This document shows positions 20,467-32,335 of a stretch of 64,000 bases of DNA, piece by piece. Every line of letters starts with the position of its first letter. The stretch's first letter is position 1. A program made the position numbers and the translations under genes. The notes beneath the pieces are model-generated. The model did not search any database. It worked only from the letters and a program-made list of their open reading frames with translations, and was not told where the DNA came from. Source of the DNA: Manduca sexta (Eukaryota; Arthropoda; Insecta; Lepidoptera; Sphingidae); NCBI RefSeq assembly GCF_014839805.1, contig NC_051117.1:6820001-6884000 (forward strand), read 5' to 3'.

Positions 20467-21330
20467 GGTGAGGTATACTTATTTTCTATGTAATATCTCT
20501 AGTAATTATAACAGTCTTTCAAAACGCTTACAAAATTTTTGGAAAACCGTGAAGGGCTTGCAAACGAACCATGTCGTTGCGTCGAATTCGGAATTGTCCT
20601 TGAAAACGTTCCGGTGTGATAGTGTCGACATCGGCAACTATCGATACGAAATATCGACACAATCGACTCGCTGTAACTCGTTGTGTAATAGTACGGTGTG
20701 CAGCATTATTCGACATGTTCAAAAGATTCTGACCTGATATTGACTAAACTATTTACTCCATTGTCGACTTCGTTACGAGAAAATAATTCAGGGTAAAAAA
20801 AAAATACTAATTAATTTATCTAATTATAAATGGTTGTTGAGAAAACACTTGATGTTTTTTTAAGCAAAAACTGTGCAAAGGAAATATCCGGGTTACTTTA
20901 CTGTGCTCTTAAAAAAAAAGGAAAAAACCAGAGGAGCATTTGAGCAAGGAGCTCTTAAGCCGGGATAAGTTACAACAAAACACTTTAATAGTTACGTATA
21001 TGAACTTTACTACATAGTGACCAATATCAGAAATTAACGGTAAATTGGACTATTACATTGAATCATACATGATATACAGTTTTATCAAACTGATAGTCAA
21101 TCTGCCCGTACGATGACGAACACGATTCTCTAAAAAAATATATTACAAAAAAAATTACCGTTACTTTTCTGCTAACTGTACCACAAACGGGCAACATAAT
21201 TGGCGTGTCAAATGTTTAAGCAATGTTTACTTGACGAACTATTGTTAAACCGCGCATTAGACTTGGTGCCAATAACGATAAATATGATATAAACAGATCC
21301 ATCAGTAGCTTTGAATGAGATCCTAGGATC
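20467..21330. other. No gene established
   Basis: A GC-richer block at 20570-20700 has a 64-codon minus-strand frame (20528-20722) and a 89-codon plus-strand frame. Neither shows a domain that can be named with confidence. The rest is AT-rich. Confidence 0.4.
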
Positions 21331-21545
21331 TGCTGGTGGTAGGATATATTTTATATCCGGATAGCGACCACCGTACACAAGATGCTAAAACCCGCCATAG
21401 TGGCCCGAGTAAGTGTGTTGCATTCCGGGATCAGCACGTGTAAATACAGTTCCAACAGGCCGGCATAATTGTCTCGACTGTCGAGGGGTCATCTCTCGTC
21501 AGTCCAAATTCTATTGGACCCATCGTTACCATCAGATGCAGTGAA
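21331..21545 (+). repeat. Repeat B copy, near full length
   Basis: Blocks in order are TGGTAGGATATATTTTATAT, CCACCGTACACAAGATGC, CCCGCCATAGTGGCCCGAG, TTCCAACAGGCCGGCATAAT and GTCCAAATTCTATTGGACCC. Confidence 0.88.
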
Positions 21546-21834
21546 ATCATCTACCAGTATAAAAAAGGCCAATGGCAGAAAATCTTGACGTCTTTGGTTT
21601 CATCTTATAAGTGCATAGCTTCATACTGTTTTCCCTTTCCAAGATTGCAACACAACAAGTTCTTTTATACAAGACATCACGATTTATACCTTTTCAAAGA
21701 TCTACACACATATTTCAACATAGTTGAGGAACAAGCCTAATTTAATAAAATTTGGACAAACAATATAAATAAAGCAAGTTATCTACCATCGAGCGGATAT
21801 ATGCAATTGGTCAAAAGACTTACAGCCATTTCCA
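21546..21834. other. No gene seen
   Basis: AT-rich unique sequence. Confidence 0.3.
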
Positions 21835-22275
21835 AGCTTCAATCCTATTTCGAGAATGAACCAATCAAAATAACCTATTCGTAAGGTTGGCATAAAAACT
21901 TTTACTGGTAGGTCTCTCATATGTGAGACTCTTCCTGGTTAGGTAGCACCACAATGTCTATTTCTGCCGCCAAGCAACAGTGTGTAGCCACTGTTGTGTT
22001 CCGGCTTGAAGGACATTGTAGTCAGTGTAACTACTGGACATAATAAGACTTAACACTTCATGTCTCAGGATGGCGAGTGCAGTGTTCCAAACAATACTTT
22101 GTAATTTGTTTCTACTGTTTATGGGCGGTCGTATCGCTTACCATCGGGCGAACGGCAAGCTCGTCTCGTCATTCAAAGCAATAATAAAAAAAATGTTCTG
22201 ATTGGTCCATTTTTGAGATAGATCGAAAAAAGGATTGGGATTGTTTGTTCAAAATGGCGGTTAATCATCACGATG
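21835..22275 (+). mobile_element. M-type MITE interrupted by repeat A
   Basis: The left part (to about 21905) has CGAGAATGAACCAATCAAAAT, and the right part (from about 22194) has TGTTCTGATTGGTCCATTTTT, CGAAAAAAGGATTGGG and AAAATGGCGGTTA. Joined, they match the reverse complement of 18203-18385. The repeat A copy at 21906-22193 is therefore the later insertion. Confidence 0.8.
21906..22193 (+). repeat. Repeat A copy nested in an M-type MITE
   Basis: It runs from TGGTAGGTCTCTCATATGTG to TCGTCTCGTCATTCAAAGCA plus an AATAATAAAAAAAA tail. A short internal gap removes about 20 bases before TTTCTACTGTTTATGGGCGG. The A-rich tail and precise nesting support movement by retroposition. Confidence 0.88.
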
Positions 22276-23601
22276 TAGGAATTAGCAATTTACGTGTAAC
22301 ATGCTTGTGAACGTCATCAAATTATTTAACTATCAAAATATACCTCGTGTAATTTACATTCTCAAAGCTAAGCAATATTTTGATTAACGAAGATATTTGT
22401 GACCCAAATGGAAAAGGTTAAAATGTGACATCATAAATCATAAAAACGTTAATGCTTGCTTGATACGAGGTGTCTTAGCTCTTAATTTGTTTCGTGCCTT
22501 CTCCATACTTGAGGTTATTTGGCGTATTAGTCTTTTTCAACTTTAATTCAATATATCGGAAGTAGATCTTCTTTATCAGTCTTTGAAAGACTGCTACACA
22601 TAGGCCTCTCCTCTCATTCAAGAATGGGGTAAATAGGTAAGTTAATGATAAATTAACTCCGCCGTAATCTACAATTCCTAAAGAACCATGGACTTAAGGA
22701 AAGAAAAGAAAGGGGTTATTTGGGTCTTCGAAAATCTCACTCTCAATTTGTTATGCAACAGTAATTTGCTCCCTCTCTGGTCTAGATATATCTACCCTTC
22801 CCTTAGCGTAGAGAACAGAAGATAATCGAGCTCTACATTATCTTCATCCTTCCTCATAATTACAGTAGCGGTAATACCCAAAAACTGAATACTAGATATT
22901 ATTTCGTTTACATCTCTATTACAAAAGAGGAAAATACATTTTTAAATAAAAATCTGATCTATCTCGATATTACCATCCCTCCATTCATACTTACTTCCCA
23001 AGGATATCATTGGGAAATATGAAGCAATTCTAACACAAAGGCACGCCCCGAGTTCAGATAACAAAGTTCGGATTCCCGTGCCCTCCTTAGGTTCACGAGA
23101 CCATACCGCGCCTAACAATACCCTTTCTACATTCCTACACATTACCAAATATAGCAAAAACCTTAACATAATTGGGTGGTGAAAATTATCAGAGTATTCG
23201 CGAGTTTGCAACGTTTCGACACCGTAGTTCCGTAGGTATGTCAACACACATGCGTGCGATATTACCTCAGGCCTGCTAAATATACATATAAGTGGTATGG
23301 TTCGTGCGCATGATTTAGGTGCCGGCATACGTGTTCCCTCTTTCCTGGGGTCCTTTAAAGAAGAAGCATGAAGCAGGCTGACGTCGGGATATGTATCTCT
23401 TACCAGTCGATATATTTTTGGGATCTTTACTTACCTTCAGAAGCGGAGGGGTCACTTTACTGTGTGTTAAAAAATTGTGTGTATTTTGGCTTTGGGATAT
23501 GAGTTATTATTTGTTTGCTAGTGGCTTTGCCCACATATAATGGCTTTTCCGTTACCAAAGTCCCAAAAATACTTTAGAATTTCATAGCGCTATAATGACG
23601 C
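22276..23601. other. Unclassified stretch with one long minus-strand frame
   Basis: A 128-codon minus-strand open frame spans 22942-23328. It has no recognised domain, no splice evidence and no similarity to other parts of this window. Frames beside it are closed. It could be a remnant of an unrecognised transposon or an exon. Confidence 0.3.
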
Positions 23602-23872
23602 CAGTGGCGAAACTATAATTTGCATGATATATTTCGTCCACTACTTTCATAATTTTCCCACTTCTTTTGCCATTTTATAGAATTTATATATGAAATTTAG
23701 TACAGGACATAATACTTTTCATACTGAGTACATTTTTAGATATACTACACATTATAACATACATCAAAATAAATTCAATATTTGGATAGAATTTAACATA
23801 TCAAACCCCGCACCATCACACGTCGCACGACCTCTAGACCTTCCGGAGTTATTTCGCCACTAAGTTAGTTGA
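23602..23872. mobile_element. Possible TIR element with CAGTGGCGAAA ends
   Basis: The stretch opens CAGTGGCGAAACTA and closes TTATTTCGCCACTA, an inverted pair of about 12 bases. Flanking octamers do not match, so the call rests on the ends alone. The body is unlike the other C-type MITEs. Confidence 0.5.
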
Positions 23873-24708
23873 CCTGTTGCATTTTCATCGAGCGCACAAG
23901 AAATGTTGACTGACACTATGCGGGGATAAAATACTACTATTTCAACACGTTTATTAATCTAATAATGGCTTGTACACGACGTTTCGTCATAACAAACATT
24001 TGCGAATGAAAATTCAATATTGGGCAAGATTATTGAAAGAAGATCTTGCAATGTTTATTGTTGAAATAAAATTAAAGTAGAGCAGTAACGAAATTAAAAT
24101 GGGTTAGCTTGTGCCTTTAAATTTGTAGTTGTTTATAAAGGAGTAGAAGCTGCTTTGTTAGCCTGGGGTTATCGATATTTCCTTTTATCGATGAGATTAA
24201 GAAATTGATATCCAGACGGGGTAGACTAAATGGCTTAATTTGAATTTTGGATTCTAAAAATACAGACTACTTCTTTAGTCGAAATTTTGGCCGCATAGAA
24301 TGTTCGATGGCATTTTATAGGAAAACAAGTAATAAAAATTTGGATATCCTTCATTCAGACATGGATATTATGAACCACAATTTCGAAAAGCTATTTTGAC
24401 GTAAGCATGGCATCGAGCTAATAATAAATTAAGACACCGACTAAATTAGTCAATGATTGAATAACTTAATATAATTTAACTTTGACGACGCTGTTGTAAC
24501 TTTAGGCAATGCCTGAGGTAATAGACTGTGTCTTGTGAACTTTTCGTGTTAACATGCAAACAAAAAATATGCAGACGGGACAGAATCGAAATTTCGGAAG
24601 GCCATTGCCGAGTTATATCTATTGTTCGGGATTTGAAGAGTTTTAATTTTTAAAATAAGGTCTTTTAATTCTTACTTTATTTACTTTACTTTATTCTTGA
24701 CCTGTACA
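23873..24708. other. No gene seen
   Basis: AT-rich unique sequence. Confidence 0.35.
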
Positions 24709-24967
24709 TTTTTTTCTTTGAATGATGAGTTGAGCTTAACTTTCACATGATGGCAAGCGATACGACCGTCCATAAACAGTAGAAACACCAATTTGAATTA
24801 CAAACTATCGTTTGGTATTCCACTGCGCTCGCCATCCTGAGCTATGAGATGTTAAGTCTTATTATGTCCAATAATTACACTGGGTACAATGTTCTTCAAA
24901 CCGGAACGTAACGGTAACTACACAGCTGCTTGACTGCAGAAATAGGCATTGAGGTGGTTGTACCTAC
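24709..24967 (-). repeat. Repeat A copy
   Basis: In the plus text it runs from a T-rich tail complement and TTTGAATGATGAG through GCGATACGACCGTCCATAAAC and TTCCACTGCGCTCGCCATCC to GAAATAGGCATTGAGGTGG. The distal CTCTCATATGTGAG end is missing. Confidence 0.87.
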
Positions 24968-25273
24968 AAAATCACCTTTTATCTTACACAAAAGCTTTGA
25001 TTAATGATTTAACCAACGTCACACTCGTCATCGTTTGTAATTCTCGCATCATCTCCAAGGTCGTGGCTCTCACCAGTGATAGTTCCATCTGACATTGACA
25101 CCTTCCATTCTGTCATACAAGTGAAAATAATCACTAATTTGTTGCGATAGCGTCGGTCGAGGCTCTCTGTTGTAACCAGTGGTGCAACGAGCGTGTGAAT
25201 GCTGATGCTGTTGTTAAGGTAATTTTAGATATGTTGATGAATGAGCGGTTAGCATGAGGTATTCTTTTTATTG

Positions 25274-25438
25274 CAGTGGCGAAGGGTCCATGTAGTCTGA
25301 TGATGAAGAAAACTATTAAAATAAATGATTAACATAAAGGTAATTAATATTTATAACACAATTTTAAAATCCAATCATAATTAGTTTTAATACCTATATA
25401 TCCTCGGGTTCCCTTTTGGATTTCAGACTTCGCCGTTG
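25274..25438 (+). mobile_element. C-type hAT-like MITE, diverged
   Basis: It begins CAGTGGCGAAGGGTCC and ends GGGTTCCCTTTTGGATTTC with ACTTCGCCGTTG. The 3' terminal repeat has a substitution and no matching octamers were found around it. It is an older copy than 16676-16840. Confidence 0.7.
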
Positions 25439-27480
25439 TTGCAGATAGTATTTAATAGCTTCCCATCTTTTACTTTTAGAGCAAGAAACTGTTTAAAAGT
25501 CTTCTAAATTTCTCCCTCATTCAGATTCGATTCTTTGTGCAATGTTTAAGGGGGCTAGTGATAAATTAATTGACTTATTTACTCATTAATCATTTGCCAG
25601 TTTTCTGCTATAAACAAGAAGATAGTAAGTCAGCAACGATATCCAATGGATGATCATAAATGGAGGATCATATATGGTAAGGCATCCTAAAACTCCAACA
25701 GAACCTTAAAACCTTAAAGTGCCGAGTTAAATAAAACTGAGCATGTAACGCCGTCGATTTCCAAATAACAGCTATTGTTCTGTCAAATCAGCAACGTTTA
25801 TCTGACCTAATAACTGCAATATGCAACACAAAAATTGATTTAGTAGAAAAGTTTGAATGAAACTCAATTATCATACAAAACAACCAGACTCGTATAATTG
25901 TATCGACTGACGAGAGGTATCCATCTCTCGCTAGTCCACACACTATCAGGACCCTGCCCCTCTTACTATAAACTTTGCCACCGTATCAAGAAAACTAATA
26001 CTAAAATAAGAGAAGCCTATAGCAGGTTACAAGTACCAAGATTTATAAGAAACTCCTCAAACTCCTCAAACAGTCATATCTAAATGAATTATTTGCAACG
26101 CTAATATCTGCCTCAGTGCGACCGAGATTTTTTCACAGCTCTTTTTACGCCAAGTTTGACTTTCCATTATTCAGCACCATACAGATTAAAGATACCATAG
26201 ATGATCATTTATCACCATCATTAGCCACAGGATGTCCACTGTTACACCCACCCCCCAAATACATCCAGAGTTAGCTGAAAACAATCTGCTTCTAGCAAAT
26301 TCTTTAAAAGTCTTTGAAATGTTCTTTAACCCCTCCATTAAAACAAAGTCATGAGCCAGTACATAACCCTTTCATAATTACTTAGCCATTATATGGGCGT
26401 TACCCAAGAGTTACATAATCGCACCAGATACCGCTCTTCACCTTGGAGTGACGTAACATGTCAAGGCTGCACGTTGCTAAAACTATCGACAGCATCGATC
26501 TATGTAATCTCGATCTTTGCGTTTGGAAATGATTTTTTTTATTGTAATTGTTGAATTAGTTTTTGAAATATTTCGATGTTCTAGATCGTGGTTTTTCGGG
26601 TATACTTATGAATCTGGTGGTAAGTATGATGTAGCCCATATACAATGTCCGACAAGGAATGTTGGGCCTGTGATTCTCTTGGAAGTAAACTGATTCTGAA
26701 TTATGTCGGGTCATCCTACTTGAGAGTCTAAAAGGAAGTTTTGTCTCTTCTCGATTTTGTGTGCATTTGAATTGCTGTCTTACCGACCACCCCACAGCCC
26801 ATCTTCATTAGTGTCTACATCAGCTCGATCACTTCAAACTGCCTTCAATCTTGGGATGTACCCTTAATTATTGAGCATTACGCTTCTGCATTCTCCTCTA
26901 TAACTTACAAAACGCCTAATATCACTACCTATAAGATCACATCACAAGCCAATGCAACTTGGCCCACCCCCACATGTCGAAACTAAGCTCACGAGCGTCA
27001 CGACTGCTTTTGACATCGTAATTGCCACATTGTTATGCGATTGAAGATGAATTTTATAATACGTAAAGTTGGCAAGAAGTTGTGTGTAAGTTGACCTTCG
27101 TATTGAGTGATGTATGCACTCAATACGAATTTTGTATTGTAGGTACTATGACCTAGTGACGTTGTGTTGCGATATGTTTTGTTGAGGTTTCAGATTCAAT
27201 CCCCAGGTTGGGTAAACTGACTTTGGGTTTTCTTAATGGCTTCAATGCACGGCACATTTATCTAGTTGCTTCTCTGGCTACGTTCCGGACAAAAAGGTGT
27301 GAGTGTGTGAGTACTATGAGACGACAAGGTTTTATGAAAAACATACAAATTTTTATCCCTCTCTAATATAGAGTCGGGTCCACTCTCTCCTTCTCAGAAA
27401 AGAATCAGCTTAATTCTTAAGTCCAGCTGGTAAGAATGGTAGAAGAGTTTTTAATAGAAGATTTTTATAGGGGCAGATCA
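25439..27480. other. No gene; small repeat fragments
   Basis: A repeat B fragment lies at 25892-25952 (ATTGTATCGACTGACGAGAGG). A decayed S2-like piece lies at 27149-27240 (TTCAGATTCAATCCCCAGG). A perfect 13-bp hairpin is at 27097-27129. Open frames at 25898-26083 and 26556-26795 carry no motif. Confidence 0.45.
27097..27129. repeat. Perfect 13-bp hairpin
   Basis: TTCGTATTGAGTG (27097-27109) and its exact complement CACTCAATACGAA (27117-27129) are separated by seven bases. No element ends or coding sequence surround it. Confidence 0.7.
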
Positions 27481-27737
27481 AAGTGACTCAACTGCCTGAT
27501 GGCAAATGGAATGGGGCCTCATAGAATATCGACTGACGAGAAATGATTACCCTTCGACAGTCGACACAATTATACCAGCCTGTTGGAACTGGGTATACAC
27601 AGACTAATCCCGGAACGCGATTCACGTGGTCCACTATGGCGGGTTTTAACACCTTGTGTACGGTGGTCGCTATCCGGGCGAATATATACACAGATTAATC
27701 CAGGAACGCGACACTCACGTGGGCCACTATGGCGGCG
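27481..27737 (-). repeat. Repeat B copy with a second partial unit
   Basis: A near-complete unit runs to GGTGGTCGCTATCCGGGCG. It is followed directly by a second partial unit from ATATATACACAGATTAATCC to CCACTATGGCGGCG. The part ACACAGA(C)TAATCC(C/A)GGAACGCG thus occurs twice, either by slippage or unequal exchange. Confidence 0.85.
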
Positions 27738-27846
27738 AGGTACAACCCACTGAGAACAGCAAGGCTATGCTTTCACACATCTAACTGCACGGTGATGTAA
27801 CGCAATGTAACATGTCAAGGTCCTCTGTTACTCTGTATTACGAAAT

Positions 27847-28385
27847 GTTTCAGAGCGTTTATCTTGCATTAATTACCTCAAGTACTTCTTGCATATTATT
27901 TATATGTAATGACGTGGAGTATTCTTTATTTGAAATTGTTTTTGGAATGAATAAAGTTTCAGAACGTTTTATGCATTAATTAATTCTAAGTACTTCTGAT
28001 GTTGCATATTATTTACATGCAGCGTCGCGTATTTTTATTTGTATTTGTTTTTGGAATGAATAACGTTTCAGAACGTTTTTTGAATTAATTACTTCTAAGT
28101 ACTTCTGATGTTGCATATTATTTACATGCAACGTCGCGTATTTTTATTTGAATTTGTTTTTGGAATGAATAACGTTTCAGAACGTTTATCTTGAATTATT
28201 TACTTCAAGTACTTCTTGCATATTATTTATATGCATTGACATTGAATATTTTTATTTGAATTTATTTGTAGAATGAATAACGTTTCAGAACGTTTTTTGA
28301 ATTAATTACCTCTAAGTACTTCTGATGTTGCATATTATTTATATGCAATGAGGTGGTGTATTTTTTATTGATTTTGGAATGAAAT
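27847..28385 (+). repeat. Minisatellite, five units of 108-109 bp
   Basis: GTTTCAGA(A/G)CGTTT starts units at 27847, 27956, 28065, 28174 and 28282, a period of 109, 109, 109 and 108. Every unit has AAGTACTTCT and GCATATTATTTA blocks and ends TTTTTGGAATGAAT or similar. Units 1 and 4 share CTTGCA/CTTCAAGTACTTCTTGCA-type sequence; units 2, 3 and 5 share TCTAAGTACTTCTGATGTTG. No coding frame spans the array. Confidence 0.93.
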
Positions 28386-31060
28386 CTAGGCACTAGATAG
28401 CAGCATTTCATTTTCATATTGGATAAATTCCACAGTATGAATGTAAGTAAGTATATTATTTTTTAAATTTCCTCTAAACTCATGGAATGTGAAAGGGTGA
28501 TTGATGAATGTTCTAATATTTTAAAGCTTTGGCAGTAATGGAATCATCAAATGTTATAAAAGTTTATTATCATTCATTTCCGAAAAATAAAAAAATCATC
28601 GATGGGCAGATTTATACATACACAGTTATTTATTAGGTACCATTGCTAAACAACGAAAACTATATCAAAATAGATATACATACATAATTATATATGACGT
28701 CGTGTGACCTAATAACCCGCATTAACTAATCTCCTTTAATTCTTAAGAAGTCGAATTACATGTCCAACAGTATAGCAACTATAGAAAAAAAAATATACTT
28801 TTACCGTCAATTCCAAATTTAAAATAAACTAACCTAACATAACTAAAAACGTTTGAACATTATTACATAAGATTACAAACGTTCTTTCCTGTTTTCGTTC
28901 GAAAACGACCTTCATTTTCATACATTAAATAAACATTGTTATTTGAAGTACGTAATGTTTTGTTCTTGTAATTAGGGGATTTACCTGTTAGTTTGTTTTA
29001 ATGGCCCGTAAAGGACATGTTGATAAAACCTACAAAAATATCACTTATCACAAGGTCAGGAAATTATTAAGTAGGTCTTCAGGTGTTTTGTCATATTAAA
29101 CAGTCTTTGAACACCTAAAAAATAAGAAAAGAAATATAAAACTTAAAATTAAGGACAACGACAAATTTCGCTGATCAATAAAATAGCAGAAAAGTTGTTA
29201 CCTACATAGACATTATTCTTTCATCTGGATTGTCTATGATTTCGTTATCACCATAATGAAATAACCGTGGCAGATTATAAAACATGATTTCCAGTAGTCT
29301 TCTAAATAGTAAATGGCGAACCTTCATAATAAAAACAATAACAATCCAAGTCCATTAAAACAATATACATAATAACTTCGTAATATATTAAAATTATAAT
29401 TAAATACTTGTATCACCGGTATGTCGGAACTCGGAAGTATCAAATTGTTTTCTTGATATTGAATTGTAATGAATGCGTCAGAATGTAAATTAATATCGAC
29501 ATTATTTTTTTATATTACCATAACTGCCAGTGCTGTTTATTCAAGACAATTCAGCTGTTAAAATCTATGTTATCTTTGTTATTTCTTTTTTTTTTAATAA
29601 CTGTCAGTACGAGCCTGCTATTAAAATCTATGTCAACCGTTTGTTCTATTTTTGAAATATTTTGGTTCTTATATTATTTACAGGCAGAACAATTCAATTT
29701 TAAACCGCGTCTTGCCAAAGTGAGAGAAAAAAAACAATTTTAAAAAATAATATGTCATCCTCTGTATTCTTTTTTTAAAATAAGTTTTAATTTTACATAG
29801 TTCATATTTTTTAATTTTACTTTTTATCTGGCGTTGATCACACAACTGTGTATCTGGGTCGAACTTTTGATTGATCCAGCGCGATGACGCAACGGCGTTG
29901 CATCACAATCGGCCTAGTTTTTATGCATTGCTGCCAAGGTTTTCGGATTAGGTCATTTCGCCTTTAATAATAATAATCTCGTTCGGTTTATGAACGCTTT
30001 TGTAATTGTTGTTTAATCTTTGTATGAACTCTGTTGTCAGTGTATAGTTTGGAAAGGTTTAGTTACTTAACTCTAAAATGCTGTGGTGGATGAATACTGA
30101 ACCTGTGTTAACTTTATTATTAAAAAGAGCCACGTTGGCTATTAGTATTTTAATAAATTAAAAACAGAACACAATATCTAAAGGCGTTGAGCCCAACTTG
30201 TCTACCCTCAACTTATCTGGTTGACGTGTCGTGACGCGATGACATCATTTGACACACGCTAGATATGCCTACGTCAGTCATTTACATTATTTAACTATAA
30301 ATTATGTAACAGACGTATATTGTAAGAGGCTTTGTTGATTTTCTTCCTCTCATTGGCCACGAACAATATATTACATTATCGAAAAAAAATCTACGTCAAC
30401 CTACATAATATCTTTAGATGCTTAACTTCCAGTACAATTAATAGTTTCAAAGTATTTAATTACTCGCTAAAACTTCCATATCAAACCAATAAATAACAAC
30501 ATTAATATTTCAAAACGTTCTTAAATTAACCAGCACGAGCGGCCGGTTTATTTAGACCCCCCACCGCCCCATAACTCCTTCAAGCGTAACACAAAAGACG
30601 CGAACAGCGATACCCACGTAAAGTTCATCTTAACTTGGCCGCGCTCGAGAACCGTTATGCAACCAACATGACCTTAAAATCTTACGTAACAGTAAACCAA
30701 AACTTCGTACACGCCAGTTAAATTTAAACCGTATCGTTGGTGAGTTGGGTAGCTTTTTGAATAGTACTGACACTGCTGGATAGAATTAGGTTACACAGAA
30801 CGTACTATTTGCAATCGCTGGGTAGCGAAGCGCGGGCTGCAGTGTTCAACTTATGGACTAAATTACTTAATGATATTGAGTCATCGGTAATCAAGGGACT
30901 TGTGGCTTATCTAGATTTAACAGTATGGTCTAACAGGTTATTAAAGACCGCTATAGTCCACATGCTAGGAATGCAAGCAAGCAAGCGAGTGATATTAATT
31001 TAAACTGACGGTTGGCATTTCTTAATTTAAGATTATAGGCGAATTGTGAATAAATAGCTC
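28386..31060. other. Longest repeat-poor stretch, no gene recognised
   Basis: No dispersed repeat of the window is found over about 2.7 kb. A GC-richer patch at 30530-30720 (GAGCGGCCGG, ACCCCCCACCGCCCC, GGCCGCGCTCGAG) may be regulatory or a non-coding exon. The open frame at 30809-31003 starts with TTG and has no motif. This could be intron or intergenic sequence. Confidence 0.4.
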
Positions 31061-31352
31061 ATCATCATGGCAAGACGTGCTTGCCGTTGGCCTGATAGTC
31101 GTGATAAGCGCCCGTAAACAATAGAAACACCATCCAACACTCTGAATTATTAAGTATTATTTGGTATTCTACAGCGCTCGCCATCCTGACACATGAGATA
31201 TTAAATCTTATTAAACTTCTTGTCCAGTAGTTACACTGGCTACAATGTCCTTCAAACCGGAACACAACAGTGACTACACACTGCTGCTTGACAGCAGAAA
31301 TATACATTGCGATGGTACCCACAGGCGGGCCCTCACTTACGAGAGACCTACC
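31061..31352 (-). repeat. Repeat A copy, with terminal end
   Basis: The plus text has GCGCCCGTAAACAATAGAAAC, TCTACAGCGCTCGCCATCC, TTCAAACCGGAACACAACAG and ends CACTTACGAGAGACCTACCA. The 149-codon minus-strand frame crossing it is fortuitous. Confidence 0.88.
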
Positions 31353-31607
31353 AATGTATGCACAAGGAAGGCCATCAGAGAAGAGTAGCGGCGTGTTGTC
31401 AAGATTGCCACGAACACCTGAAGTGATGATCACGACCGCTCCGTCAAGAGTGATATCGACAAAGAAGAAAGAAGAAGGCGAATTGCAGATGTATTGTCTT
31501 ATACTAAGGTCCATAGTTGACCATCTTTAAGGTTTACTAAGCTTTAATTCGTCAACTTGACACCTAGTTGAGTAATTTTGCAACAATCACACGCAGTAAC
31601 TCACTAT
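31353..31607. other. No gene established
   Basis: A GC-richer portion at 31370-31500 (CACGAACACCTGAAGTGATG) is open on both strands beyond the repeat, but nothing recognisable is encoded. Confidence 0.3.
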
Positions 31608-31800
31608 CAGTGGCGCAGAGTAAAATTTTTTGATAGAGAAGTCGATACTAAATGTAGGTACTAATTATAATTCGATTTAAGGCCAGCATTATACAAATAT
31701 TAATTATTTATTAGCTACTAATATAATTTATTTTAATAGTTTACATATATTACAAAAGGGAAGCCGGTAGGCATCGGCTTATATGAATCCTTCGCTACTG
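31608..31800 (-). mobile_element. C-type hAT-like MITE, complete
   Basis: The plus text starts CAGTGGCGCAG and ends CCTTCGCTACTG, with AAGGGAAGCCGGTAGGCATC inside. Octamers CTCACTAT (31600-31607) and CTCAATAT (31801-31808) differ at one base, consistent with a hAT target duplication. Confidence 0.85.
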
Positions 31801-32117
31801 CTCAATATAATGGAACCTTTAAAGCTATTGTACTCTTTATTTGGTTTATTGTAAATTATAATATGCTATAATTGATTCTTTTTAAGTTGAATACGTTCTA
31901 ACATGCTGTTTTTTTTCTAAGTTAGTAGCAGTAGGATAAAGCTAAGTCGGATCCATTAGGGTTACTCGTTTCATTCTAAATTAGTTATCTTTTTTAATTT
32001 AAACAATCAGGCTGGAATAATCTTGTGGATTAAAAGCCTCTAAGCTCTTAAATAAAGATTATAAAAAAAATATAAAAGTCCTCCTTCTTATTGATCAGGT
32101 CGCATCTACTTTCATCA
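31801..32117. other. No gene seen
   Basis: AT-rich unique sequence. Confidence 0.3.
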
Positions 32118-32335
32118 TCATCATTTCAGCCGGGAATCGTCCACTGCTGAACATAGGCCTCCCCCATTGGGCGTCACAGGGACTGGTTCTGGGCCGCCCT
32201 CATCCATCGGACCCCGGCGACCCTCATCAGGTCCTTGGTCCATCTCGTGGGGGGTCTGCCTACGCTGCGTCTCCCGGTTCATGGTCGCCACTCCAGAATA
32301 CCGTCCCAACGGCCATCAGTTCTACGAATGAATGC
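32118..32335 (-). pseudogene. RTE-type LINE 3' coding fragment
   Basis: The minus strand encodes the extreme C-terminus of an RTE-clade reverse transcriptase: a METQRRQTPHEMDQ-like line with flanking GRYSGVATMNR and the end VDDSRLK before the stop. The plus text begins with CATCATCATC, which is the complement of a TGATGATG-type LINE tail. The segment is about 70 codons, 5'-truncated and non-functional. The second RTE copy at 45615-46000 shares CAGCCGGGAATCGTCCACTG. Confidence 0.82.

Noticed and set aside
20528..20722. Minus-strand frame vaguely like the N-terminal part of a PIF/Harbinger transposase (FRIRRND-type line).
   Set aside because: Only one short line resembles the family, there is no DDE motif and no inverted ends were seen. 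The likeness is too weak to annotate.
28386..31060. CRISPR array, riboswitch or bacterial operon features anywhere in the window.
   Set aside because: The sequence is plainly a eukaryotic insect genome. Repeats here are dispersed transposons or tandem duplications without regular spacers.
31065..31514. 149-codon minus-strand open frame.
   Set aside because: Most of it is the complement of a repeat A copy, and other A copies have stops in the same phase.
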